A DNA stretch of 64,000 bases from JBBQUN01 sp963717115 (GCA_963717115.1 CAVQVO010000004.1:1-64000); one strand, 5' to 3'. Positions 43,274 through 52,314 are shown, counted from the stretch's first letter. Notes: generated by a model not told the origin, from the letters alone. A program made the numbers and translations.

Positions 43274-44296
43274 CTACAGGTCGAGCACGATCTTGCTGGC
43301 CGTTCCGGCGACGAGCTCGGCGAAGGCCTCGCCGTATCGCTCGAGCGGCATGCGATGGCTGATCACCGGTGAGACGTCGAGACCCGACTCGAGCATGGCC
43401 ACCGCCTTGTACCACGTGCCGAACATCTCTCGGCCGTAGATCCCCTTGACGGTCAGACCCTTGAAGATGGCCTGGTTCAGGTCGACCAGTGCCGGCTTCG
43501 AGAACAGACCGAGGAGCGCCACTCGGCCGCCGTGGTTGACGGCGTCGAGGAGATCGACGACGGCGGCCGGGCTCCCCGACATCTCGAGACAGACGTCGAA
43601 CCCCTCGGTCATGCCGAGTTCGGTCATGACGGCGCGGAGCGACTCCTGCCCGACGTCGACCGTTCGGGATGCTCCCATGCGGGTCGCCACCTCGAGGCGA
43701 CGGGGTTCGAGGTCGGTCACGACCACGTGACGGGCGCCGATGTGACGAGCGATGGCGCAGGCCATCAACCCGATCGGCCCGGCCCCGGTGATGAGGACGT
43801 CCTCGCCGACGACGTCGAACGCCAGGACCGTGTGCACGGCATTGCCGAGCGGATCGAGGATGGCGGCGATCTCGTCGGGGACCGAGTCGGGGATCGGGTA
43901 GGCGTTTCCGGCCGGTATCGCGACGAGGTCGGCGAAGCCTCCGTTGCGCTGGATGCCGACGCTGACGGTGTTGCGGCAGAAATGGCGAGCGCCGGCGCGA
44001 CAGTTGCGGCACCGACCACACACGACGTGACCTTCGCCGGCGACGCGTGTCCCGACGTCGAGGTTGGTGACCTGCGAGCCGATCTCGACCACCCGGCCGA
44101 CGAACTCGTGGCCGACGGTCACCGGCGGCGTGACGGCGCTCTTCGCCCAGTCGTCCCACTCCCAGATGTGAAGATCGGTTCCGCAGATCGCGGCGTGGCT
44201 CACCGCGATGAGGACATCGTTGGGGCCCGGGGTCGGGCGCTCGACCTCGAGGAGCTCCAACCCGGGTCCCGGCCCGGTCTTGACCAGCGCCCTCAT
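43274..44296 (-). CDS. tdh: L-threonine 3-dehydrogenase
   Basis: A 340-residue zinc-dependent medium-chain dehydrogenase. The catalytic zinc site is ICGTDLHIWEWDDWAK with VGHEFVGRVVEIG; the structural zinc site is CGRCRNCRAGARHFC; the NAD site is VLITGAGPIGLMACAIARHI. TDLHIWEWDDWA is characteristic of threonine dehydrogenase. It oxidises L-threonine to 2-amino-3-ketobutyrate, which the upstream kbl product splits. The ATG lies in an ATGA overlap with kbl, so the two are coupled. Confidence 0.93.
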   Translation of the reverse strand: MRALVKTGPGPGLELLEVERPTPGPNDVLIAVSHAAICGTDLHIWEWDDWAKSAVTPPVTVGHEFVGRVVEIGSQVTNLDVGTRVAGEGHVVCGRCRNCRAGARHFCRNTVSVGIQRNGGFADLVAIPAGNAYPIPDSVPDEIAAILDPLGNAVHTVLAFDVVGEDVLITGAGPIGLMACAIARHIGARHVVVTDLEPRRLEVATRMGASRTVDVGQESLRAVMTELGMTEGFDVCLEMSGSPAAVVDLLDAVNHGGRVALLGLFSKPALVDLNQAIFKGLTVKGIYGREMFGTWYKAVAMLESGLDVSPVISHRMPLERYGEAFAELVAGTASKIVLDL

Positions 44297-45492
44297 GGGA
44301 TCAACCCGAGTTCTCGACCGACGGCAACGAAGGCATCGACGGCCCGGTCGACATCGTGCGGGGTGTGCGAAGCGTTCATCTGGGTCCGGATCCGCGCCGT
44401 ACCGTGGGGAACGACGGGGAACGAGAACGCCGTGACGTACACCCCCCGCTCGAGGAGGCGATCGGCCATCTCGACGGCGGGCGCCGCCTCGCCGACCATG
44501 ACCGGGATGATCGGGTGGCCGGCGCCGGAGAGCCGGAAACCGGCCTCGGTCATGCGCTCGCGGAAGTGGGCGGCGTTGGCCTCGAGTCGGGATCGCCGCT
44601 CGTCCCCGTCGTGGGCCAGTGCCAACCCGGCGATGGCGCCGCCGACGAGACCCGGAGCCAGGGCGTTCGAGAACAGGTAGGGGCGAGCCCGCTGGCGGAG
44701 GAGGTCGACGACGTTCTGCCGCGCGGCGATGAAGCCACCCATGCCGCCACCGAGGGCCTTGCCGAGCGTGCTCGTGACGATGTCGACGCGCTCGGCGACC
44801 CCGTGCAGGGCGGGCGTTCCGCGGCCCCCGGGTCCGATCAGGCCGGTGGCGTGGCAGTCGTCGACCATGACCAGTGCCTCGAACCGGTCGGCCAGCGCGC
44901 AGATGCCGGGCAGATCGGCCAGGTAGCCGTCCATCGAGAAGACGCCATCGGTCACGATCAGCACCGTGTCGGCCCCACCGTCCCGGGCCGCCGTCAACTG
45001 GCGCTCGAGGTCGGCGAGGTCCCGAGTGTCGAACCGGAAACGTGCGGCCTTGCACAGTCGGATGCCGTCGATGATCGACGCGTGGTTCAGGGAGTCCGAC
45101 ACGATGGCGTCGGTCTCGCCGAGCAACGGCTCGAACACGGCCCCGTTGGCATCGAAGCAGGCGGCGAAGGTGATCGCATCGTCGGTTCCGAGGAACTCGG
45201 CGATCCGCTGCTCGAGGTCACGGTGGAGGTCGAGCGTGCCGCAGATGAACCGGACCGACGCCATGCCGTAGCCGTAGCGGGCCATCGCCTCCCCGGCGGC
45301 CGCCACGATCGAGGGATGGTCGGCGAGACCGAGGTAGTTGTTGGCACACAGGTTCAGCACGGGTCCGGCCTCGGCGGTCGTGACGGTCCCGCCCTGGGGC
45401 GACACGATGGTTCGCTCGCGTTTGGTGAGCCCGTCGTCGTCGATCTGGTGCAGGGTCGCATCGATCCGTCGGTAGAAGTCGGCGCGGGTCAT
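44293..45492 (-). CDS. kbl: 2-amino-3-ketobutyrate CoA ligase (glycine C-acetyltransferase)
   Basis: A 399-residue alpha-oxoamine synthase. LNLCANNYLGLADHPSIVAA is the N-terminal signature, MVDDCHATGLIGPGGRGTP holds the cofactor-binding Asp and His, and STLGKALGGGMGGFIA the PLP-binding Lys. It converts 2-amino-3-ketobutyrate and CoA to glycine and acetyl-CoA. It is the first gene of the kbl-tdh operon, the standard threonine-to-glycine route. Confidence 0.93.
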   Translation of the reverse strand: MTRADFYRRIDATLHQIDDDGLTKRERTIVSPQGGTVTTAEAGPVLNLCANNYLGLADHPSIVAAAGEAMARYGYGMASVRFICGTLDLHRDLEQRIAEFLGTDDAITFAACFDANGAVFEPLLGETDAIVSDSLNHASIIDGIRLCKAARFRFDTRDLADLERQLTAARDGGADTVLIVTDGVFSMDGYLADLPGICALADRFEALVMVDDCHATGLIGPGGRGTPALHGVAERVDIVTSTLGKALGGGMGGFIAARQNVVDLLRQRARPYLFSNALAPGLVGGAIAGLALAHDGDERRSRLEANAAHFRERMTEAGFRLSGAGHPIIPVMVGEAAPAVEMADRLLERGVYVTAFSFPVVPHGTARIRTQMNASHTPHDVDRAVDAFVAVGRELGLIP

Positions 45493-45596
45493 CGTCCCAG
45501 CATGTCAGAGTCTGCCGGTCGTGGTCCGCCGGTCGGGAGTCGCCCGCCCGGGGTGGCCCGGCTCCCGAGTGTGGCGGGCTCGCGTCCCGATCCGGT

Positions 45597-45646
45597 CGTT
45601 CTGGCGGGCCACCGGCCCGTGCGGGGAACAGAACCCCGCCAGAACG
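45597..45646. repeat. Dispersed inverted repeat CGTTCTGGCGGG / CCCGCCAGAACG
   Basis: A perfect 12-base inverted repeat (45597-45608 and 45635-45646) with a 26-base spacer, in the gap between the sucrase/ferredoxin-like gene and kbl. It is immediately followed by a long G-run. It is the longest-armed copy of the family seen at 17.1 and 36.5 kb. Confidence 0.82.
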
Positions 45647-45690
45647 GGGGAAGGGGGGTGGGGGGGGTGGGGTGGGGTGGGGTGGGGTGG
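45646..45690 (+). repeat. G-rich tract of GGGGT units
   Basis: About 45 bases composed only of G, with a few T and one AA, ending in repeated GGGGT. It has more than four G-runs of four or more bases, so the plus strand could fold into a quadruplex. It ends two bases before the stop of the minus-strand sucrase/ferredoxin-like gene, so that transcript would end in a C-rich tail. Confidence 0.75.
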
Positions 45691-45691
45691 T

Positions 45692-46654
45692 TCAGTCGAG
45701 GCGGTCGACGGCGAGCACGAAGCGGGGGACGGTCGTCTTCTTGGCGGCCTCGATCGGCTCACCGCAGGCGGGAACCGGGACGGGGGCCCCACACGCGACG
45801 GTGACCTCGAACGAGGCCCGGTCGTTGCCGATCGCCACCGTCATCTCGGAGCCCGACCCGGCGCGGATCCGCGCCGCTCGCGGCCCGGCCATCCACTCCC
45901 ACCCGGAGGCGGCGAGGGCCATCGTGTCGGCCACCTGGGCCTCGGGCTCGGCGAAACCCAGGCACCCCCGATTGCGATCGACCACCCGATCGGCCCCGAC
46001 CGAGCGGTCGAGGATCCCGAGCAGGTCGGTGCTCGTGATGCGACCCCAGGTGTACCCATCGGGGAAGGTGAGGGCGATCGGGGCGAAGCGATGGCCACCG
46101 GTGTGGCTCGTTCGCCAGATCCGGGCCTGACCGGGATCGGCGGCGGCCAGGTCGAGGAAGAGGCGCGCGCCCTCCTGTCCACAGCAGCGGTCGCGGGTGC
46201 CGTGCGTACAGATCAGCACGTCGGTGACGCCGTCGTCGGACGGGTCGAGGTGGTCGAGCTCGCCCCGCAGGACGTCGTCGATGGCGTCGACGAGGTCTTC
46301 CCGGCGGACGAACCCCTCGTGGCGAGCGAAGTGCGAGAACGTGACCCCGTCGCCGCCGCGGTAGGCGATCAGTCGATGGACCGGGGTGCCGTCGGGCGCC
46401 ACGGGGGCCGGTCGGTCCGACAGGATGGCCAGGATGCGGGTCGACCCCGTGCTGGCCGGGGCCGTCGAGGTCGAGGCGCCCACCCCGGCCAGGAGCGGGT
46501 GATCCTCGATCGACTTGGGCCACGGGAGGGGCAGTTCGACCAGCAGGTAGTGGTCGTCGTGGCCCGCCGACCCGAGGTGTGAGTCGCCGACCAGTGCCGA
46601 CTGCGTCGAACAGCGGAGATCGGGAGCGGTGCCCGGGGCGCCGGTGTCAGTCAT
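45692..46654 (-). CDS. Sucrase/ferredoxin-like thioredoxin-fold Fe-S protein
   Basis: A 320-residue protein of the Suc_Fer-like family, a thioredoxin-fold [2Fe-2S] ferredoxin group. The metal-binding segments are DVLICTHGTRDRCCGQEGARL-like (Cys-x7-CC) and RTSHTGGHRFAPIALTFPDG. The N-terminus carries LVELPLPWPKSIEDHP, also typical. The specific role of bacterial members is unknown; electron transfer is likely. The start at 46654 overlaps the end of pheA by eight bases. A more upstream in-frame start would run through pheA and is unlikely. Confidence 0.82.
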   Translation of the reverse strand: MTDTGAPGTAPDLRCSTQSALVGDSHLGSAGHDDHYLLVELPLPWPKSIEDHPLLAGVGASTSTAPASTGSTRILAILSDRPAPVAPDGTPVHRLIAYRGGDGVTFSHFARHEGFVRREDLVDAIDDVLRGELDHLDPSDDGVTDVLICTHGTRDRCCGQEGARLFLDLAAADPGQARIWRTSHTGGHRFAPIALTFPDGYTWGRITSTDLLGILDRSVGADRVVDRNRGCLGFAEPEAQVADTMALAASGWEWMAGPRAARIRAGSGSEMTVAIGNDRASFEVTVACGAPVPVPACGEPIEAAKKTTVPRFVLAVDRLD

Positions 46655-47582
46655 CGGATTGGATCTGGCGACGCAGCCCGTCCATCCACTCGGCGGCGGC
46701 CTTCCAGGCCTCGGCCGCCTCGGCTCGAACGGCCGACGAGCCGTTGGTCGCCGCGGGGTAGGAACCGAGGAACTTGACGTCGGCATGCTTGGCCTGGATC
46801 GCCTGGAGGCAGCTGGCCACCAGGTCGTCGGCGATGTGGCCGTGCAGGTCGACGATGAAGTGGTAATTGCCGAGCGAGGTCTTGGCCGGCCGGGAGATGA
46901 GGAGCGACATGTTGATGCCCCGGGCGGCGAACTCCTGCAGGATCGTCACCAGCGAACCGGGCTTGTCTTCGTGCTGGGTGAGCATGACGGTCGTCCGGTC
47001 GTGGCCGGTGGGTGCGGGAATGCCGGAACGGGCCACCACCAGGAAGCGTGTCTGGTTGTCGGGGTGGTCGGCGATGTTCGCCACCAGGGTGTCGAGCCCG
47101 TACTGCTCGCCGGCGATGGCCGGACCGATGGCACCCATGCCCGGGGTCTCGGCGGCCAACCGGGCGGCTTCGGCGGTCGAGGTGGCGATCTCGACCGGGA
47201 GCTCGGGCAGCTTGGCCCGGAGGAAGCCCCGGCACTGGGCACTGGCCACCGGGTGCGACGCCACGGCGTCGAGGGCCTCGATCGCCGTTCCCGGCCGGGC
47301 CATCAGCATCATCTCGATGTCGAGGACGACCTCGCGTTGGATCAACAGGGTGGTGTCGAAGACCAGGGTGTCCATCGTGACGTTGACCGTGCCCTCGATC
47401 GCGTTCTCGATGGCGACGAACCCCAGATCGATCTCGCCGTCCTGGGTCGCCAGCAGGATGTCGATGAACGTGCGCATCGGCACCAGTTCCTCGTTGGCGA
47501 GATCGGGCTGGCTGCGCAGGGCTTGCTCGGTGAAGGTGCCGAATGGCCCCAGGAAACCGATGCGCCGACGGGTCGAAGTCAC
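46647..47582 (-). CDS. pheA: Prephenate dehydratase
   Basis: A 311-residue stand-alone PheA. The catalytic domain opens with IGFLGPFGTFTEQALRSQ and contains the IENAIEGTVNVTMDTL segment with the active-site Thr region. The C-terminus is an ACT domain (VMLTQHEDKPGSLVTILQEF, then GINMSLLISRP) for feedback by phenylalanine. It converts prephenate to phenylpyruvate in phenylalanine synthesis. It starts with GTG at 47582 and is co-transcribed with the sucrase/ferredoxin-like gene. Confidence 0.93.
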   Translation of the reverse strand: MTSTRRRIGFLGPFGTFTEQALRSQPDLANEELVPMRTFIDILLATQDGEIDLGFVAIENAIEGTVNVTMDTLVFDTTLLIQREVVLDIEMMLMARPGTAIEALDAVASHPVASAQCRGFLRAKLPELPVEIATSTAEAARLAAETPGMGAIGPAIAGEQYGLDTLVANIADHPDNQTRFLVVARSGIPAPTGHDRTTVMLTQHEDKPGSLVTILQEFAARGINMSLLISRPAKTSLGNYHFIVDLHGHIADDLVASCLQAIQAKHADVKFLGSYPAATNGSSAVRAEAAEAWKAAAEWMDGLRRQIQSDD

Positions 47583-47688
47583 CCGGCCAGCATAGGGGCG
47601 AGGGGCGAACCAGGGGATCGGCTTCCCGTGGCGGCCCCGCCGGGTCGGTCGTTGGCGGGTCGAAGGCGCGCACCGCTACGGTCGGGGG

Positions 47689-48399
47689 ATGCAGGATCGT
47701 CTCTACTTCCGCCAGTTGCTCTCGGGTCGCGACTTCGCCACCACGGATGCGATCGCGCATCAGATGGTCAACTTCTGCTACCTCATCGGCGACCGTGAGA
47801 CCAACGAGGCGGTGGTGGTCGATCCGGCCTACGACGTCGACGCACTGCTCGAGGTCCTCGCCGCCGACGAGATGACGCTGACCGGGGTCCTCGCCACCCA
47901 CTATCACGCGGATCACGTCGGTGGCTCGATGATGGGGCATTCGATCGACGGGATCGGCCAATTGCTCGAACGGGTCGACGTGCCGATCCACGTCCAGGCG
48001 CCCGAGGTCGAGTTCGTCACGAAGGTCACCGGTGTCGCCGAGGAACTGGTGGCTCACGGATCCGGCGACATCGTCACCGTCGGTTCGATCGACATCGAGT
48101 TGATCCACACCCCGGGCCACACCCCCGGAAGCCAGTGCTTCCTGGTTCAGGACCGCCTGGTCTCGGGCGACACCCTCTTCCTCGACGGCTGCGGTCGGAC
48201 CGATCTCCCCGGAGGCAGCCCCGAAGAGCTCTACCGGTCGCTCACCGATCGCCTGGCCAAGGTGCCCGATCAGGCGATCCTCTATCCCGGCCATCAGTAC
48301 TCCCACGAGCCGTCGCAATCGATGGGTGCCACGCGGGCGCAGAACATCGTCTACAAGCCCGGCTCGATCGAGCAGTGGCTCATGATGTTCGGACACTGA
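47689..48399 (+). CDS. Metallo-beta-lactamase-fold hydrolase (glyoxalase II-like)
   Basis: A 236-residue MBL-fold hydrolase. The zinc ligands are in ATHYHADHVGGS (HxHxDH), HTPGHTPGSQCFL, LVSGDTLFLDGCGRTDLPGG and LYPGHQYSHEP. The fold and spacing fit glyoxalase II or persulfide-dioxygenase-like enzymes that cleave a thioester or glutathione/mycothiol conjugate. The insertion MMGHSIDGIGQLLERVD after the HxHxDH motif is a distinguishing feature. It is monocistronic, and the substrate is not fixed. Confidence 0.88.
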   Translation: MQDRLYFRQLLSGRDFATTDAIAHQMVNFCYLIGDRETNEAVVVDPAYDVDALLEVLAADEMTLTGVLATHYHADHVGGSMMGHSIDGIGQLLERVDVPIHVQAPEVEFVTKVTGVAEELVAHGSGDIVTVGSIDIELIHTPGHTPGSQCFLVQDRLVSGDTLFLDGCGRTDLPGGSPEELYRSLTDRLAKVPDQAILYPGHQYSHEPSQSMGATRAQNIVYKPGSIEQWLMMFGH

Positions 48400-48488
48400 T
48401 CAGACACCGACTCGTCCTCGGAACTGGGCCGAACGCCTCACATCCCCCCTCGCCGTGCCGAAGGAGTCGTGAACCGCGAGGAGGTGTG

Positions 48489-49241
48489 ATGCCGGAACCG
48501 GAACTCGAGCCGACCGAGCTCGACGCGCTGCGTCACAAGGTGACCCAGTACGAGGCCGCACTTCGTTCGGCCGCGCCGCGGCTGGCCGCGTTCAAACGGC
48601 TCGAACAGCTCGCTCGATCCGAGGGGACGACGCCCGAGGCGATCGCCTCCCAGGCCTCGGTCGAAGTGATGAAGCGCGAGAAGGATGCGCTCGTGACCCT
48701 GCTGGCCGGTCTGGCCACCGAGCGCGATCAGCTCAAAGGAGAAGTGGCGATGCTCTTGATCAACAAGACCGAGGCCTCGAAAGCGGTCGAAGGTCTGCGA
48801 ACCCGACACGAGGAACTGCATCTCGGCGTGGCCGAGCTGATCGAGGATCTCGGTCGGATCCGTGGTGAGGCCGCCCGCCTCGTCGCCGAGAAGGGCGCCT
48901 TGAGCGCCGAGGTCGAGGCGCTGCGAACCGAGGTCCTGGCCCTCCAGGAGGTCTGCCAGATCCTCGAGGCCGAAGCCACCGAGCATGCCGCCAAGACGGC
49001 CCGCGTCGAACAGGCCCGACGGGCCGACGACGTCGATCCGCTCGACCCGGTCTCCGAGGTCGACCCCTTCGACGAAGACGATCCGGTCGCCGAGCCGGCC
49101 GAGGCACTCGCCCCGCGGCGCACCACGGCCGACTCGATCGACACCGACGACGAGACCGAGGAGCTCGAATCCCAGCGATTCGATGCGTTCTTCCATGCCG
49201 AGATCGATCACGACAAGGCGCGGGACTGGATCCTGGGCTGA
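48489..49241 (+). CDS. Coiled-coil hypothetical protein with acidic tail
   Basis: A 250-residue protein. Residues about 10-175 are predicted coiled coil with Leu/Ala/Glu heptads (RHKVTQYEAALRSAAPRLAA and AEKGALSAEVEALRTEVLAL). Residues 180-235 are acidic and disordered, ending in FDAFFHAEIDHDKARDWILG. No signal or membrane segment. An AGGAGGTG site supports the ATG at 48489. I do not recognise a family; it could be a cytoskeletal or cell-division scaffold. Confidence 0.65.
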   Translation: MPEPELEPTELDALRHKVTQYEAALRSAAPRLAAFKRLEQLARSEGTTPEAIASQASVEVMKREKDALVTLLAGLATERDQLKGEVAMLLINKTEASKAVEGLRTRHEELHLGVAELIEDLGRIRGEAARLVAEKGALSAEVEALRTEVLALQEVCQILEAEATEHAAKTARVEQARRADDVDPLDPVSEVDPFDEDDPVAEPAEALAPRRTTADSIDTDDETEELESQRFDAFFHAEIDHDKARDWILG

Positions 49242-49334
49242 TCGGTTCTCGCGGCCCGGCAGGGCGGCCGCAGGTGGTCGTGCTTCTCACCCGCCTGCGT
49301 CGTTTTGGCCGGCGGCCATGGGAGACTGGCGGCG

Positions 49335-49919
49335 ATGTCGTCGTCGCGTTCGTCCGCGCTCCTGGTCGGAGCAGTCCTGTCGCTCCTCCTCACGGTGGGC
49401 GGGGCGTCCCCCGTCGCCGCCGAGTCGCCGGCGACCGCCGTCGAGGGACTGGTGGACGGCGTGTACGTGGCACCGGGGATCGACATCGATCCGTCGGCGA
49501 TGCAGGCCGTCGTCGACCGCGCCCGTTCCGAAGGTCTGTCGATGCTGATCGTCGCGCCCAGCGATCCGCTCCCGACGACCTCGGCGTACGCGCTGCGGGT
49601 CCGACAACTCGTCGAGGCCGATGTCGTGGTGGTCTTCGGGCCCGAGGGCGACATCGAGGGTTCGGTGGTCGACGACTACTTCGACGGGTTCGCCCGGGCC
49701 GAGACCCAGTCGCGGTTGCAGGCCGATCCGGTCACGGCTGCCAACCGGTTTCTCGACGAATTGCTCCGGGAACCGAGCGGTGGTCTGCCGTCGATGGTGG
49801 GCGATCTGATCCGGGTGGCCGTCGGGCTCGTCGCCGTCATCGGGCTGGCCACGGTGGGGGAGTACGTCGTCCGCACCCGGCGCCGACGGCGCCGGATCGA
49901 CCTCGTCGCCGACCGCTGA
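49335..49919 (+). CDS. Secreted, membrane-anchored TPM-like protein
   Basis: A 194-residue protein with a signal peptide (SALLVGAVLSLLLTVGGASPVAA), an extracytoplasmic domain like the TPM/TLP18.3 fold (VYVAPGIDIDPSAMQAVVDR, LSMLIVAPSDPLP, ADVVVVFGPEGDIEGS), and a C-terminal membrane helix (RVAVGLVAVIGLATVGEYVV) followed by Arg. Function is unknown. I prefer the ATG at 49335, since a start at 49305 would put 10 residues before the signal peptide. Confidence 0.65.
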   Translation: MSSSRSSALLVGAVLSLLLTVGGASPVAAESPATAVEGLVDGVYVAPGIDIDPSAMQAVVDRARSEGLSMLIVAPSDPLPTTSAYALRVRQLVEADVVVVFGPEGDIEGSVVDDYFDGFARAETQSRLQADPVTAANRFLDELLREPSGGLPSMVGDLIRVAVGLVAVIGLATVGEYVVRTRRRRRRIDLVADR

Positions 49920-49998
49920 CGCTCGGGGCTGCGATGCCGGCTCGGCGAGACACGACGGACGGTCGAGGAACCCGGTCCGGATCTTCATCGGGTGGTGC

Positions 49999-51066
49999 GT
50001 GGGTGGCCACGTGGTGAGGCGACTTCGATCCGTCCCGGCGCTGGTGAGCGGTCGTCCGCTGTCGCAGATGGCGTGGCTGGGTCTCCTGGTGCTGGTGGTG
50101 GCTCTGCTGTTCGGTGGACTTCCCCGTTCACCCGAGGTCCGCCGGAACGAGGCGAGGGCCGAGTTGGTGTCCTCGGGTCGACGCGACCTCGTCCCGACGA
50201 CCACGACCGCGTCGACGGTTCCCGAGCTCGCCGACCCGAGTGCCGTGGTCGCTGCGCTCGAGGCCGCAGGTTTCCCCGATGTCGAGGTGAGCAGTGACGG
50301 GACGTCGATCCTGCTCGTCGGGACGGTTCCCGACGAGGCGGCCCGGCGGGTGGTGGTCGCCGTCGCCTCGGCCGTGCCGGGCGTGGTCGAGGTGGTCGAC
50401 CGAACCACCGTCGAGGTCGTCCCGGTGGCCGGTGACGTGACCGTCGACGCCACCGCCGGATCGGTGCGGATCGCCGGTCGGGTACCCGATCAGGCCACCG
50501 CCGACGCCGTCCTCGACGCGATCCGGTCGGTGTACCCGAGCGAACGGGTGGAGGGGACGGTCGAGGTCGACGAATCGAGCACGAGCCCGGTGCGCATCAC
50601 CGGTCGCGTCCGGGCCACGCGTGCCGACGTCGCGGACCTGTTGATCGGCGCGCTCGAATCGATCGATCCCGAGCTCGCCACCAGCGTCGTGGCGAGTGAA
50701 CTCGTCCCACCCTCGCGGGTCGAGCTCGAACTGGCCGAGGTGCTGGAGACGTCGTCGATCGAGTTCTCGTCGGGGTCGGCGACCATCGAGGAGGACTCGC
50801 AGTTCACGCTCGATGTGATCGCCGCCGTCCTGACGGGATTCCCGGACGCCGCCCTGGAGGTCGGCGGCCACACCGATGACGTCGGCAACGCCCGGAGCAA
50901 CCTGGCCCTGAGCCGTGATCGGGCCGAGGCGGTCGTTGCTGCCCTGCGCGAGCGGAGTGTCGCCAACGACCTCGAGGCCGTGGGCTACGGCGAATCGAGA
51001 CCACGTTCGGACTCGACCGACCGCGCGGCGAATCGACGGATCGAGTTCACGCTGATCCTGCCCTGA
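49999..51066 (+). CDS. OmpA/BON-domain envelope protein
   Basis: A 355-residue protein with one N-terminal membrane helix (MAWLGLLVLVVALLFGGLP), a Thr-rich linker, two BON-like repeats (VEVSSDGTSILLVGTVPDEA, VTVDATAGSVRIAGRVPDQA), and a C-terminal OmpA domain (IEFSSGSATIEEDSQFTLDV, VGGHTDDVGNARSNLALSRD and ESRPRSDSTDRAANRRIEFT). It has the architecture of ArfA-like wall-binding proteins. Start: GTG at 49999; GTG at 50011 or 50014 also fits. It shares its design with the protein at 19021. Confidence 0.82.
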   Translation: MGGHVVRRLRSVPALVSGRPLSQMAWLGLLVLVVALLFGGLPRSPEVRRNEARAELVSSGRRDLVPTTTTASTVPELADPSAVVAALEAAGFPDVEVSSDGTSILLVGTVPDEAARRVVVAVASAVPGVVEVVDRTTVEVVPVAGDVTVDATAGSVRIAGRVPDQATADAVLDAIRSVYPSERVEGTVEVDESSTSPVRITGRVRATRADVADLLIGALESIDPELATSVVASELVPPSRVELELAEVLETSSIEFSSGSATIEEDSQFTLDVIAAVLTGFPDAALEVGGHTDDVGNARSNLALSRDRAEAVVAALRERSVANDLEAVGYGESRPRSDSTDRAANRRIEFTLILP

Positions 51067-51135
51067 TCCTGCGGCGACCGCCGTTCGGTCGCCCAGATCG
51101 GCGGCCGTCCGATCGGCAGGGCCGGTGCCGGCCGA

Positions 51136-51774
51136 TCAGCCGGCAGCCGGAGTCGTGTGCTGGGTGATCCAGGTGTGCATGGCGATCCCCGACGCGACAC
51201 CGGCGTTGATCGAACGGGTCGAGCCGAACTGGGCGATCGAACGGGTCTGGTCGAGATGCGGTCGGATGGCCTCGGACAGGCCCGGGCCCTCCTGCCCGAA
51301 GACGAGAACACACTCGCGAGGCAGGGGGCTTCCTTCGAGCGGGGTCGCGCCGGGGAGGTTGTCGATCCCGACCAGGGGCAGCGCCGAGTCGGCGGCCCAT
51401 TCGGCGAGGTCGCCGGGCGTGGGATGGTGCCGGATGTGCTGATACCGGTCGGTGACCATCGCCCCCCGCCGATTCCAGCGTTTCCGGCCGACGATGTGGA
51501 TCTCGGCGGCCAGGAAGGCATTCGCGGTCCGGACGACGGTTCCGATGTTGAGATCGTGTTGCCAGTTCTCGATCGCCACGTGGAACGGGTGGCGTCGCCG
51601 GTCGAGGTCGGCGACGATCGCGTCGAGCCGCCAGTACCGATACCGATCGACCACGTTCCGCCGGTCACCGTCGGCGAGGAGGTCGGGATCGAACCGGGCG
51701 TCGCTCGGCCACGGCTGCGGGTGCGGCCCGACACCGATCTCGAGATCCGGGTCGGGGCGCTCGACCGGTGTCAC
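51136..51774 (-). CDS. SpoU/TrmH-type RNA 2'-O-methyltransferase
   Basis: A 212-residue SPOUT methyltransferase. The knot motifs are present: FHVAIENWQHDLNIGTVVRT (motif 1, with Asn and Arg), CVLVFGQEGPGLSEAI (motif 2), and AQFGSTRSINAGVASGIAMH (motif 3). It should methylate a ribose in tRNA or rRNA with SAM. It begins with GTG at 51774 in a GTGA overlap with the ybaK-type gene, which rules out the longer frame that reads back through that gene. Confidence 0.88.
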   Translation of the reverse strand: MTPVERPDPDLEIGVGPHPQPWPSDARFDPDLLADGDRRNVVDRYRYWRLDAIVADLDRRRHPFHVAIENWQHDLNIGTVVRTANAFLAAEIHIVGRKRWNRRGAMVTDRYQHIRHHPTPGDLAEWAADSALPLVGIDNLPGATPLEGSPLPRECVLVFGQEGPGLSEAIRPHLDQTRSIAQFGSTRSINAGVASGIAMHTWITQHTTPAAG

Positions 51775-52250
51775 CGTTGGACGAAGTCGGCGACGGTGGC
51801 CTCCGACAGCCGTTGGAGGGCTTCGGGGACGATCGGGAAGACGTGCCGGGGTGTCCCGGCGGCGGCCCACACCTCGGCGAAGGAGAGCAGGTGCGGATCG
51901 ATCCAGGTTCGCACGCGGTGATCGTGTCCGAACGGCGGCACCCCACCGATGGCGAACCCGGTCACCGAACGGACCCGGTCGGCGTCGGCCCGGCCGCATC
52001 GTTCGACGCCGGCGAGCGCCGCGAGCTTGGTGCCGTCGACGAGATGGGCGCCGCTGGTGAGCGCCAGGACCACGTGTCCGTCGGCGTCGAAGATCATCGA
52101 CTTGACGATCTGGTCGACCGCACAGCCGACCGCTCGAGCGGCGTCTTCGGCGCTCCGGGTGCCGTCGGGATACTCGATGATCTCGATGGCATGGCCACCG
52201 GCGGCGGCCGCAGCGGCAACCCGGCGAGCGCTGGGTGGGAGATCGGTCAT
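51771..52250 (-). CDS. YbaK/ProX-type aminoacyl-tRNA deacylase
   Basis: A 159-residue editing-domain protein. VDQIVKSMIFDADGHVVLAL is the conserved YbaK core with the key Lys, and VTGFAIGGVPPFGHDHRVRT the substrate-binding loop with GGVPPFG. Free-standing members hydrolyse mischarged tRNA such as Cys- or Ala-tRNAPro. It is coupled to the downstream RNA methyltransferase, so both may serve translation quality. Confidence 0.88.
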   Translation of the reverse strand: MTDLPPSARRVAAAAAAGGHAIEIIEYPDGTRSAEDAARAVGCAVDQIVKSMIFDADGHVVLALTSGAHLVDGTKLAALAGVERCGRADADRVRSVTGFAIGGVPPFGHDHRVRTWIDPHLLSFAEVWAAAGTPRHVFPIVPEALQRLSEATVADFVQR

Positions 52251-52314
52251 GCGAGGCTTGCCTTTCGGGGACGGGCGGGCGTGGTCGGGGACGGCGAGAC
52301 GCGGGGATCCGGAC

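Noticed and set aside
45521..46582. Plus-strand frame covering the G-run and the sucrase/ferredoxin-like gene
   Set aside because: It is dominated by Gly, Arg and Val from the G-run and antisense shadow; the minus-strand protein has conserved Cys motifs.
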